NCBI GenBank assembly: GCA_905221605.1
Contig: CAJNDS010002172.1
Coordinates: forward strand, 300,613-362,612
Length of the DNA: 62,000 bases
Direction of reading: 5' to 3'
Origin: Symbiodinium natans
Taxonomy: Eukaryota; Sar; Dinophyceae; Suessiales; Symbiodiniaceae
In this document: positions 9,656 through 21,654 of the stretch, one piece after another
How positions within the stretch are numbered: the first letter of the stretch is position 1
How the letters are laid out: the number at the start of each line of letters is the position of its first letter
The notes under the pieces: generated by a model
The model's input: only the letters and a program-made list of their open reading frames with translations
The model's database searches: none
What the model was told of the DNA's origin: nothing
Program-made: the position numbers and the translations under genes

Positions 9656-12600
9656 TTCCGTCCTTGCGTCCTTCCTTCCTTCCTAGGCAAGTTGTCTCTG
9701 CTGCTTCTGCTTTGGAAGTGTGAAGGATGAGAGGAAAATGAGGTTGAAACGACAAAACGGAAGGCCCTGCCGACAACAAGCTCTGAATGAGGCATTCCTA
9801 TGTCCCAACGTCCCAGACAAGAAGAGCACCTGCATGACAATACTGTCACTAACAATACTAGCCATATGTAATAACCCTGATGACAGCAGCGATGAGGAGA
9901 GTAACTTGAACCAACATGGTTTGAATCGACCATTCATCTGTTATGAACAGATTTAACCTACATAATTTCCAGTTTTTACATATCTCCTGTAATTTCTATC
10001 AAAGTCAAATAGTGCCCAAGTGGCATTCACTAGTCGTACTATGTTTCAAATGTTACTACATATTCGAATAGCTTACACTAAAAATGATAATAAACAATAT
10101 TCACTAATTGAGTTCGAACGTCAATGCAGGCTGAAATCTCCCATTATCATGAATGTGTCTCAGCGTTTTCCCGTCGATTGAAAGCACGGATGACGAAGTT
10201 GCCAGTCGGAGCTGTCGGTTGCAGTGAAGCCGCTCTTCACCAGATCGTCGACGGCCCGCGAGTGCCCAGGCTTCTACAACACAGCCTTTGGTGAGCTCCT
10301 CAGCTGACATGGGGGCCTGCTTCTTGAAAGCATGCAAATTTGTATACGAAGGGTTTAGGCTTTCGGGTTTGGACCCGAACCCTTGCATATCCTGACAAGA
10401 CGGAAGGAGTGCAGGGCACTGCTGCCCTGTGACTGGAGATCCAAAGCAAGGGCGTGTCTGCACAGCCCATCGCGTCCTGCATCGGAGCAACGCCTACCAT
10501 ATGGCCACTCCAGCTCGAACAGCGGAAGCGCAGATGTGACGGCCAAGGCAAGCCCCATGTCAGCGTTCTATGCTCGAGATGTGTCATCACCGTGAGACCA
10601 GCCTGAGTGCGGCGAACTGCGCACTGCAGGCACTGCCGCACCTGGACATTCTGTGGTGCATGCCATGGACATGCGATTGGGAGCGGCTTGCCGCACCAGG
10701 CGCCATCGGTGTCAGTGACTCTGCACATAGTGATCCGACTTTCCCTAGACGGCCTGGCTGGCATCCCTTCCTTCGCTACCTCATGCCCGCAAGAGCAACA
10801 GCTGGAGCCGCGCGCCGGCAACAGCTCGACACTTGGGGCACCACACAGGCCGAGACCATCCGAGACCCGAAGGTGCGCATGAGATGCAGTCTGATATGCA
10901 GTCCTTGAGGGACTCTAATTGAGCAGAGAGGAGTAGACAGGCTACTGTCAGCTTGGAGAGTCAAGATAGGACGTGGGGGAGACAAGAGCTCCGTGAATCT
11001 GTCCATCATCACCCCTGGCCGAAGTATATTCGGCTTATTCGGCATCGGGCCCTACTTGGTTTGGGCAAGCCGGATGCGCGCGGCACCGGCGGTTGCGTTC
11101 GCGCCCGGACGCACCTCAACACTTGGGTGAGTCTTTGCCAAGCGCTGGTGTCAGGTGCAGCTTCCTCCCTCGAAAGGCAAGCCCGAAAGCTCGCACCACT
11201 GGAAACTGACCCACACAGCTGCAACACTGACGTGATGTGCTGAGGCCAATCCCCTCCAGAAGCCGCCACAACCTTTGCCGGCGAGGGGTGATGGTATGGG
11301 CCTTGGCGCGTCGCTTTAGGGGGGGTCCTGGTTGGGCCTGGCGCCTCACCAGGCTCACTGCCCGAATTCGCACCGCCCGGCCAGGTCCCATGTGGGGCCA
11401 GTTTGACGGCGAGCTCCCGCAAGGACTCCACTCAAGGGTTAACTGGCAGTACGAGACGGCTTGCTTCGTGCACAGAGGGCCTGATGTGCACTTTGCCGGT
11501 GTACATGCGAGGCGCGGGTCGCTGCCGCAGGCGTTGCCACCGCAATGTTCGCCCCTCTTTTGCCCACGCTGCGACTGCGACCGAACACGGGTCTGCAGGC
11601 TTGCCTGGGAGGTTCATCTGTTTCAGTTTCTGTGCGCTACAGCCGATTGGAGTAATACTGGTAATGCCCTCCAGAATGACAAGGTCCATTACTGTAAAGG
11701 GGCCTCATGCAAAATGCTTTATGTGTCGCGGGGTGTATGTCTGCCCACCAGTAGAGGACGGACTAGAAGCGGGCGGGGGGGGGGGGGGGCAGCGTAGGGG
11801 GATTGGGGGGGGGGGGTCGGCGTGGCGACGCTTCCAGCCTTTCTGTCACTGCCGCAGCTAATTATAGACAACGCCCTGCCCAAGTGAGAGCAGCCTCTTG
11901 CACGCCGCAGAGACTTCCCGAGCCCAGACAGGCGAAGTGCACCTTTCCGGCGCGGCAACTGGGCAAGGAACTTGCTGAATGGGGGGTCCAGTTGCAACAA
12001 CTGTTTCTGCTGCTTTTTTGGTGCGGTTGCCAAGTCTGCCAGTGCAGCTGAACACGAATCCTGCCTCTGCTCAGGCCAGGAGGTTCCTGCCCCAGAGGCG
12101 TGATACAGGTCGGAGATTGCGAGGGGCCTTCATCAGAAGCCTCCTTGCGGCTGACATCTCAAGCGAGCCGGGCACTGCTACCAAACGACAACCAAACGGC
12201 AGCTGCTTTTGGAAATTCATTGCCTAACAAGTGCCAGGGCACAGTGTGGACTTTTCCAGCTACAGTCGTCTCAGGCAAGTGATCGCCGCTGCAGCCTGAT
12301 GACCTTATGCCTGCACCGTGTAGGATGCGACAACAAGCAGCCACCAGGGGCAAAGCTACTCACACGCACATGTCTCATGAGCAGCCACTGCTCAAACACC
12401 CGGCCAAATTTTCAACGAAGGACGGCAGTCGCACAAGCCATCTTGCAGGGATTCCGCTGCAGTGCTTCAGAAATCCCTGCCAGCGCTGCATGGCCACGCT
12501 CCTCGTCCCAGCTAGTCGAGAGGCAGACAGCAATGTCAGCGCTTCAACACACGAAACCCGCAGGGAGTGGCTGCAGCCTGCAGAGTCTGGCGCGCGAAGA

Positions 12601-15600
12601 GAGGACCGTCCAGGGTGGCTGAGTTCGAGGCCTGCAGACAGAAACACGCGAACGAGTAAAAACGGTGTTCAAGCAGCAATTATACCGGCGGGTATTTGGA
12701 CAGGACTTGCTATGACAGGATCGCCGCTCAGGACTCGGCTTCATCTCTCAGACTAGTAGGTCAGAGGTGGGCGGAGCCAACAGCACTAGAGCCTCGCTTC
12801 TCGGGGGCACGGCAAGGCAGAAAGAGAGTCGAGGGCAGGCGCCTAGCAAAGTTCTCCTGAGGATGTGTCATGCTGGCAGCTGTGCGGTTGCGAAACTCAA
12901 GAAGATTCCAGCCTGCCCTGCCGGAATGCAAGCAGGCCACGCAGGCCGTCGCCACCATGTGCCACGATCCGCCCCGATGCATGGGCAGTCGCAGCCGCAG
13001 ACACGGAAAACAGCCAGAGAAGGCAAGCCGCACAGTCGAAGAGGCGTGTTGCATGCAAGACTGCCGGGCCGACACTCCGGACGCTCTCTGCAGGTCCTCA
13101 ACCCCCACAAATTTCGGTGCTGAATGGCAAGCAAACACAATATGCGATCTAGTGGGGGATGCCAGAACAAGTGCCGCCTTACCTGCTTGAGTAGCAAGGG
13201 TCTAGTCTCCAACCTCCGACAGCCGGCTCCTGCTGGATCTTGCATTGCTCTCAAGAACCCTTGATATAGGGAAATCCCCTATTCACACCAGAATCCTTAA
13301 AGCAGATGCTAGGTTAGAACAACCCCAGCTGGCGCAGGAGCCAGAAGGTCGTGAACAATGGACCTGCTGTTGCCTCGAAATGCTAGCTATTCACGTGCGT
13401 TCACAAAGGACTACGTGAGAAAAGTGGAGTTCTGACAGAATCGGCACGAACAGCCAGATGGAACAGAGCGCCTCAAGTCGAGGGGCCCACTATCATGACA
13501 ATACCGGTTGCGAGCTCCAGTGGCAGAATGTGCCATGACCACATGTGCAGCGAGCACAGAGAGAAGCTAATGTGGCAAGTACCGTGCAGTTTCAGCACAG
13601 TCGCGACAATAGAACCGGACTACCAGAAGCAGTAAGCAAGTCCTGACGCATTTTGGCAGTAAGCAGCTCACAACGCCGCAACGCACTCGCATGTGACAAG
13701 TCATCTGCACATTCATGCATGCTTACAAAGCCCAAGGCCAAGAACTAAGCCACCGGCCCTTGCACCGCGACTCACAGCCCTCGGGCACAGGGCATCGTGC
13801 AAAGGCTCAGGCAGCGAAGCTCGGCAAGTCCTCGGAAGAAGCTACCACACTGCTCACCCAGACAAGCCTTCAGAGCAATGGAAGCACGGAGACGGCGGAG
13901 ACGTGCCTATCAGTTCAGCTTGGCTGGGCCCAGCCTTGAATTTGCGATGGGCGTCGGGTAGGCAAGAGTGGACGACAGATTTGAAAAGAATGATGCGTTC
14001 TGTTGTGAGGGCGTGGGTTGTCCTTTCCTGGTCTCTGCATGAAGCTTGCTGTTGCTTCGCACGGAAGCAGCGAGCACGCGCCCGGCAACTTCCGGCACAA
14101 AGAGGCCTCGTCCGTGTGCCAGACAGCCGCAGCTTGCATCCATCCCGGTCTAGCACTCCGATTCTGTATGTGGTGCCAGCTGATGCATGGATACCTGCAC
14201 GTGCTGTGGCCATACGGCAGCCAAACTGTGCTACAGTTGAATCCTGCCAGTATGGTGCACTAACGTGGCGATCTGCAGCAGCGTCTCACGCAAGCTCGTC
14301 GGGCTTTGGGCATCTTCAAGGGCGGCGTGTACACGCACGCGGAACACGGCAGCTCTGTTGCTTGTGCCAAGATGACTCGGCTCGTTTCAGCTTTGATCAC
14401 TGCCAGGCAGGTGCTGCGGCAGTGCCTCACGAGGGGTCTCCTTAAGCTCGAGGTCTTCATCAGGGCGGCAAGTGTCGGCGGCGCGGGAAACGAAACCAAG
14501 TGCGAGACTTGAGAGTGAGTTCGATAGAGGCCGTCTGCGACGCCCACGGGGACAAGCAAATCAGGCGGGGACCTTGGCTCCGAAAGGCCTCAGAGATCCG
14601 TCCCAAGCGGAGGATGCCAGATGTGCAGGCGGAGCACCTTGTGCGTGCACATCCCGCTGCCAGAAAACGTCACGCTGCCACCATCACGCTGCCGCCATCA
14701 CGGTTAGAAAGTGCTTGGGCCGTGGTGGGCCAGTGCGTCCTTGTGCAAAGCAAGTAGGGGTTCAGAAGCAACCGGTACTCTGATGTCAACTCTCCCTTGG
14801 TGAAGGACAGAGATGCACCCTCTGGGCGACTGGTAGCGCAAGAAGCATCATGATCATCATGCCAGTGTAGCTCTTCAACTCCACCAGGAGCACCGGCGGC
14901 CGCAAGCGGAGCGGACCCTAGGCCTCTAGCACCGTTCCGAAAGAACACCCTCGCCCCTGCCGCAGTGCCGTCATGACTCCCGGCACCTCTGCCAGCTGGG
15001 GCACATTCATCTCGTCAGCTCACAATCACTCCAAGCGCCTGCCTTCACAATCTTGCTCAGCGCAGCGCAACGAAGCCTGCGTATGGAGGCTTGCATCGTC
15101 AGAGCCGGCAGGACGAGCCCCGCAGAGCCTCTGTGTCTAGAGCACAAAAGGCACAATCGCACAGGCAAGCCAGGCAGCTCTTAGCCTGAGCGAGCAGGGA
15201 GCGAACGGTTGGGGGCCCCCACCTTACGAAATGGACGCCACAGGGGATGCGAGGGGTGATGGCACAAGGAGCTAATTTCTGTGCTGAGACGGCAATGCGG
15301 AATGCAAGTAGCACGTGGAGCTGCCTAGAGGGACGCTTCCGACAATGCAGCACGGGCGAGTGGAGCAGGGAAAACAAAGGAGCCTCCTCTCCGCTCACTA
15401 TGCTTCCACTACTCTTTCCGAGCACAACATGATATTGTGAAGCAAAGGCTCCGTGGAAGCCGGCTGCGCGCATGCAGCAACGGATCGGTTTACGCACCGA
15501 CAGCCGCCGTTCGCGGAGCGGCATGTATGCTGGAGAGAACCTTCCGTGCCGCCTTCCGTGCCGGGGGGGGGGTGGAGGTTTCGGACTTGAAAGCTTTTCA

Positions 15601-17767
15601 AGCTTTCTTGGCTTTCAAAAGCGCCCCGGTCTGAACTCTACAAGCCTTCCATTCCTTAGACTCCGAGCGACTGAGTGCAAGACGATGCAAGGAAGTTTGA
15701 TCACCGGCCGGCAGGTGTGGCGACAGACCCACCCCGGAATCCTAACCCCGAAACCCTAGAAGCCCCAAGCATCCCTAAGCCATAAACCCCTTATAAGCCC
15801 TGAACATCCCTAAACCGAAGGAGGTTGGGGACCGGTGACGTCGACAACAAGCTCTGCTCCGAACGGCCAACCGAGACGAAGAAAAGTGCGCTTCAGAGCA
15901 GCCTGGAAGGTGAAGCAGCTGACAGGTTAACGTCCTGCGTACCTCGGATGGCAGCTTCTGCTCGGAAATTTGGAGCACTTGGTAGTTGAAAGGTCCTGAG
16001 TTCCTCATGATGGCACATCCTACAACGCTGCAAGTCCCTGAAATCCCGAAAAACCCTTGTATCCTAAACCCTATACACTGCAATAGGGTCCACCCCTACT
16101 GCGCGTCATTGCAGGACATGTGTATCATGAACCGAAATCACCGGAGGACAGATCCTCAGCACATGTGAACACTGGGCCAGAAAAACAGTGAGACCTGGAC
16201 AGCTTTCTGGACGCGCCGCGCCGATTTGGCACTCGTGAGTTTTGCTTCTGCACAGGAGCTCGGCCACGATGCGCCGATGCGCCGCCGAGAACTTTAGTTA
16301 CGTAACAGATCAAGCGGCAACTTGCGCAAAGATCTCAAAACACTGGCACTTTACAAGGTTGCAGGCTGGGCTAGTCATCACTACCGTCTTGATTGATGAT
16401 GCTGTTGGCAATCAAAACACACCCTTGCAATGCTGTCATGGCACCGGGCCGCCAGCCGAAACGGATGTCTCTTCAGAGTTCGCAGTCGTTCAGGGACCCT
16501 CTGCCTTCACGCTTTCGCCCCCAAGCTTTCGCAAAAAAAAGCCCCCGCTGCGGTTGCGGACTTTTAGTCCCCTGTGCCGAACAGCCAGTCGAGATCTTCA
16601 AACCTGGAACTGCCGATGTCCAAACAAATTGGAAAGAACGAGTTTGCGCTGGGGTTGGGGGCTTCATGTTTCTGTTGTTTTCTGCTGCTCCTGCTGGCGG
16701 GTTTCCTGCTGCGATTCGTAGGAAGCCGGAGGTCATGTGCTTATTTCGTAAAGGGCAGGCGCACATCAGCAGCTGTCCACGATCTGCAAGACTCTTCGCC
16801 ACTGTTGGCGTGTCAATGACTCATAGGCAAGCACACACAAGGCTGCTTCTGAGTGCTTTCTGACATCCAGAATTTTTGCTTCCGTCCTAGGAAGCTACGA
16901 GGATAACTCTGCCAAAGATGGCCAAGAACGGCCTAGGACGCGCGTGGAGACTGTGGATCGTTGCCTCACTGCAGTAAGGTGAGTTTCCCCATGCCTCCAG
17001 CTACAGAAGCCCTTTGTTGCCTTTTTTTTGCCTGCCTTTCTGGGTTTCCTCCCGCGCCGAGTTCTTGGCCTCCGGCTCTTGGCAGGTTTGCGTCTGACAG
17101 AAGAAGAGGAAAGCCGCCTTTAAGAAGCGGAGTCTTCTGCAAAGGCCGCACCTGTGTCCGGACAACTGCAAGCCTGTGCAAGCCTGGTACCCAGCGGCAT
17201 TTCAAGGCGTGCCAGGTTGAGCCAAGTTGGTGGGAATCTGATTGGCAGAAGCCGGGCTACAGGTTGAGGGAGGGACACAGAGCTCGGCAACTTCAGTGAC
17301 AGCCGGGCCTCTCGAAGCCTGACTGCTACACGCATGTGTCATTTAGAGGGAGGAACGCGTGCTCTGGTACAATCCTAGCAAAAGCTGTGGAACTGGGGCC
17401 GATCGCTGGACGACACAGGCGTACCGCCCCTGCCACAGTGCCATCGGTACAGGTCGCAACTCACTTCCTTTGCGAGCCAGCGACACCGGAATCTCACTCC
17501 AGCTCTTCAATTTCCGTGTCAATGACCGTATGTTGTGAGCACGCAATCACTCAATCGTACCGCCCAGTGCGATGGTGCACGGGCAACCCGGGATAACGTC
17601 TCCCTGTTGCTGCCGTAAATCGGAGAGAGTGCACGGAGATGCGGAGCAGCGAAGCAAAGAGTGACCTCCTCCATGTCTGCTACGGCTCTCTACAATGTGC
17701 AATACGCGCCAGTCTCTGCCGGCATATGAATTGACACCGAGCACGGCTGTTGAAGACATGGCTGCGT
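9656..17767. other. No recognisable gene or element
   Basis: I see no conserved domain, RNA gene or repeat family in this 8.1 kb. Several open frames of 100-250 codons occur on both strands, the longest at 13,693-14,445 (+), but they overlap one another in several frames, have arginine/serine/cysteine-rich compositions typical of chance frames in GC-rich DNA, and carry no motif. A G-run with single interruptions lies at about 11,775-11,818. Confidence 0.6.
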
Positions 17768-19107
17768 GTGCTATCTGGGCTTGAGACACGGAGCAAACTC
17801 CTGCGACACGCTTGATCGAGCTTGACGTCAAGGCTGATGCGATACGTTGCTGCACTCACACCAAGTGCTCGCCTGTTGGGCACTCGACGCGGGCCTCTGC
17901 CTACAGCACATAGCCAATGCTGCGCTGCATGGTTATGGGGTCTGGGCGAGGCACAGGATGAATCAGAATCAGGTACCAAGCGTCTCAACATCCGCTCATG
18001 TCATGTGCTTGCAGGCTCCAACTTAGAAATCCATCCAACTTCCTCCATACACACGTGCTATCTGGGCTTGAGACACGAAGCAAAACTCCTGCCACAAGAC
18101 TGATCGAGCTTGAGGGCAATGCTGATGCTATACGTTGCTGCACTCACACCAAGTGCTCGTCTGCAGGGAGCCCGAGGCGGGCCTCGAGCTACAGTACACA
18201 GCCATGCTGCACGGCACGGTTACAGTGTCTGGGCGAGGCACAGGATGAATCAGAATCAGGTACTAAGCGTCTCAACCAACTTCCTCCACCACACAAGTGC
18301 TATCTGGGCTTGAGACACGAACCAAAACTCCTGCCACAAGACTGATCGAGCTTGAAGGCAATGCTGATGCTATACGTTGCTGCACTCACACCAAGTGCTC
18401 GTCTGCAGGGAGCCCGAGGCGGGCCTCGAGCTACAGTACACAGCCATGCTGCACGGCACGGTTACAGTGTCTGGGCGAGGCACAGGATGAATCAGAATCA
18501 GGTACTAAGCGTCTCAACCAACTTCCTCCACCACACAAGTGCTATCTGGGCTTGAGACACGAACCAAAACTCCTGCCACAAGACTGATCGAGCTTGAAGG
18601 CAATGCTGATGCTATACGTTGCTGCACTCACACCAAGTGCTCGTCTGCAGGGAGCCCGAGGCGGGCCTCGAGCTACAGTACACAGCCATGCTGCACGGCA
18701 CGGTTACAGTGTCTGGGCGAGGCACAGGATGAATCAGAATCAGGTACTAAGCGTCTCAACCAACTTCCTCCACCACACAAGTGCTATCTGGGCTTGAGAC
18801 ACGAACCAAAACTCCTGCCACAAGACTGATCGAGCTTGAAGGCAATGCTGATGCTATACGTTGCTGCACTCACACCAAGTGCTCGTCTGCAGGGAGCCCG
18901 AGGCGGGCCTCGAGCTACAGTACACAGCCATGCTGCACGGCACGGTTACAGTGTCTGGGCGAGGCACAGGATGAATCAGAATCAGGTACTAAGCGTCTCA
19001 ACCAACTTCCTCCACCACAAGTGCTATCTGGGCTTGAGACACGAAGAAAACTCCTGCCACAAGACTGGTCGAGCTTGAAGTCAATGCTGATGCTATACGT
19101 TGCTTTA
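17768..19107 (+). repeat. Tandem satellite, 242-bp unit, about five copies
   Basis: The landmark GTGCTATCTGGGCTTGAGAC begins at 17,768, 18,055, 18,297, 18,539, 18,781 and 19,021. The spacings are 287, 242, 242, 242 and 240 bases, and the last unit is cut short. The units starting at 18,055, 18,297, 18,539 and 18,781 are almost identical, so their duplication is recent; the first is more diverged and longer. The unit length is not a multiple of three and the frames within it are short, so it is not a protein repeat. Confidence 0.95.
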
Positions 19108-19424
19108 GCGGCCAGCCTGCACCGCTCACTCAGCTGACAAGCGATTACTTCTAAATCCGTCTCTATGGCAGTGAACGGAAACTGCGGCTTCTAACCAGCA
19201 TGCTGCTGACGTCACGCGCGCACCTCGCCGTGGCATCTTTGTCCGGGATGCAGGGCATGAGGACCAAACGGCCCATCAGGCGCCCGGTGCTACGACGCTA
19301 GGATTCAGCAGTCTCAGTTGCTCAGTTCTCAAATGGCGTTTGGGGTCCATGTCAGACTCCCAGAAGACCATAAGAACCTGCCTGCATGCGATGCGATGCT
19401 TGGTCCAATCACCCGGATGGCAGG

Positions 19425-19575
19425 GAGCTCGAGGCGGGCCTCTGCCTGCTGTGCATAGCCAATGCTGCGCTGCGCGGCTATAGGGGGTGTGGGCGAAGAA
19501 CAGGATGAGTCAGAATCAGGTACAGCCAAGCGTCTCAACATGCGCTCATACACCTTTTCCTGGCCACATTGAGAC
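19425..19575 (+). repeat. Diverged partial copy of the 242-bp satellite
   Basis: GGGAGCTCGAGGCGGGCCTC, the phrase ending GATGAGTCAGAATCAGGTA and AAGCGTCTCAACATGCGCTC match the satellite unit, most closely its diverged first copy, about 330 bases beyond the array. Confidence 0.8.
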
Positions 19576-19762
19576 AACCTCCGGGAAATTCTGCGATGAT
19601 GTGCTCCACACTTTCTTCTCTTGCAGCACCAGGATCTAGCGGATTTTGGGTGCAGGGCACCTGGGGCCTTGGTGAATCTGAAGTATGCTTTGAGCTTTGG
19701 GGCATCGATGCAGCAAATGTTCCTTGTTAGATGAAGCCAGGCGCCACTTGCAGCCCAGGAGG

Positions 19763-19815
19763 TTTTAGGGTTTAGGGTTTAGGGTTGAGGGTTTAGGGTT
19801 TAGGGTTTAGGGTGA
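19763..19815 (+). repeat. Isolated TTTAGGG array
   Basis: Seven TTTAGGG units (one TTGAGGG) stand alone, 10 kb away from the telomere-like block. Confidence 0.9.
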
Positions 19816-20415
19816 TGAAACCGCGGTGCCAGTGAAGTAGCCGCGCAGCCGGCTTCACCTAGAAAGCCCGAACTCAGGCAAAAGCTTGACCGTGTGCTCG
19901 CTCACTACGTTCTCATTTCCCCAGGGAGTTATGACTTGGACGAGAGACACCTCTGTGCTTGCATGTTGACGGGCTAGAAGTGCCCGGAATGGCGAGCTGC
20001 AGACGGTTCGAGGCGCACGCAACACGCTGGCACATTGGTGCAAATTTAAAGGCCCCTGGACACGCCGACGCCTACTTCCGAGACGGCGCAAAACCGAAAA
20101 GACAGCATCTCCCACTGCTTAATAGGGGGGGTGCTTGAAACATGCCGAAGGCATGTTCGGACGTTCCCCTCCACTTTACGCAGCCAGCCGGGTGACTCAG
20201 GATCTATGCCAGGGGCGCGGGGCTGCGTCGTGCTGTGATGTATGAACTTGACCTAACTGGAGCATTCCCCGCTCCATACCCAGGTGGCTGGCCTTCACCA
20301 GCTTCTAAGCAGAAGCCGACGCGTAGTTCTCCGGGAGCTGCTCATGGGCGCGAGAAGCGCGGACGAATGCAGAACTAAACTGCGAAGTGCTGTGAAATAT
20401 CAAGCCCCCTTTGGG

Positions 20416-20523
20416 GATGCAGTGAGGCTTGAGCTATGCGAATCCTGTCCTTTTGTGAGTGCAGGCGAGGATGCAGTGAGATTTGAAGTGTGCGGTTCCT
20501 GCACTTTTGTGAGAACAGGCCAG
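20416..20523 (+). repeat. Two 54-bp tandem units
   Basis: GATGCAGTGAG starts both units (20,416 and 20,470). The unit is 18 codons, so it stays in frame inside a 99-codon open frame (20,284-20,583, +) that therefore carries two CxxC pairs (CESC, CGSC). No domain was recognised and coding is not established. Confidence 0.6.
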
Positions 20524-21149
20524 GCAATGCGGGCCTCTTTTTGGCTGCTGGAAAGGTGCGGCAGTGCGTTCCTTTGTTGTTGATCCCTGCCGTGAGTGTG
20601 ACCTGGTGTGGGTGGGAGGGTTTGCACAGAAATCTGTTTCTGGCACGCTGTGCCAGGACGCCTAAGCTGGAGCCTGAACATAACAGTGGGATGTGGATCG
20701 CAAAGTTAAATCAGTCGAAACATGCGCGTATAGAAGAGAAACAATCACACGCCACACGAGGGCGTGCTGGCAAGAAGGTGGCTTTTGGCATTATTCTTGC
20801 AGCATGTTTTGCTTCTTGGCGGACCTTCATTCAGCATGTCGTCAAATTGCCGCCCCACGCCTACTTAGGACACCAGTCTGTGCTCATCTCACTGAGTTTC
20901 GGCCAGATTGGCAGTTCCACGCCTGCCTGTGTGAACTCTCACGGCATCCGAGTGGTGCTTGAGGGCACATGACTTCGGGACTTGAGTCAATAATCAGAGG
21001 CTGCAGAAAACGCAAGGACAGACACCCTTCGCTCAACAGACCACCAGCTACTCACCAGCGTTTCTAGAGATGGACACTTAAGAAAAAGAGGGGTGGCACT
21101 TGGTCACTTCGTCCACGCAAACCCGAGGTGCTCTGTCCTGAATGCCGCC

Positions 21150-21480
21150 GCACAAGGGGCGGCAGGTGTCCTTGAGCTTGAAACCCTTGCTTGACAAGGC
21201 TTTGGCCCATCGGGAAGAGAATCGCCTCCACATGCAGCCCAAGGGCCATGCAGATCTGAAAGAATGCCATCCTTCAAGCATTGCAAAGAAAAGTGGGCAC
21301 GAAAGGTCGACGTCTTCTCCTCCACAGGCGCAGCCGACGGCAAATTTCCCCTGCCGTCGCACAGAGGGCAGAAGGTGTCCTGAAGCCAGAAACCCTGGCT
21401 GGACTAGCCTTTGGCCTAGCCGGAAGAGCGGCGCCCCAGGGCCTTGCAGGGCAAAGAAGGCCATCCTTCAAAGAGAGGGT
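21150..21480 (+). repeat. Diverged direct duplication of about 200 bp
   Basis: The phrases around 'aaacccttgcttgacaaggc' (21,180) and 'aaaccctggctggactagcc' (21,389) are followed in both cases by tttggcc, a purine-rich stretch, gggcc and gccatccttcaa. The two arms are about 200 bases apart and clearly diverged. Confidence 0.5.
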
Positions 21481-21654
21481 AGTCATGGAAGGGTCAGGCT
21501 GAAGGAATTCTGAATCAAGTCCAGGGGCATTGCCAACGATAAGATTTCCGGGCTTGAGCCCTGGAGAATATGCAATCCAGCGCCAGTGCTGGGCCCACAA
21601 GAAGCGAGAGGGCCGTGTTTCGCAATCGGCGCGGTCCCAGTTTCATCTTCGAGA

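Noticed and set aside
11237-11797. 186-codon open frame on the plus strand
   Set aside because: Ends in a poly-glycine translation of a G-run and shows no conserved pattern; several other frames overlap it.
13693-14445. 250-codon open frame on the plus strand
   Set aside because: No motif, biased chance-like composition, and overlapping long frames on both strands in GC-rich DNA. It is not supported as a gene.
18055-19021. Satellite frames of 67-118 codons as repeated genes
   Set aside because: The unit of 242 bases is not a multiple of three, and the recurring frames come from the satellite itself.
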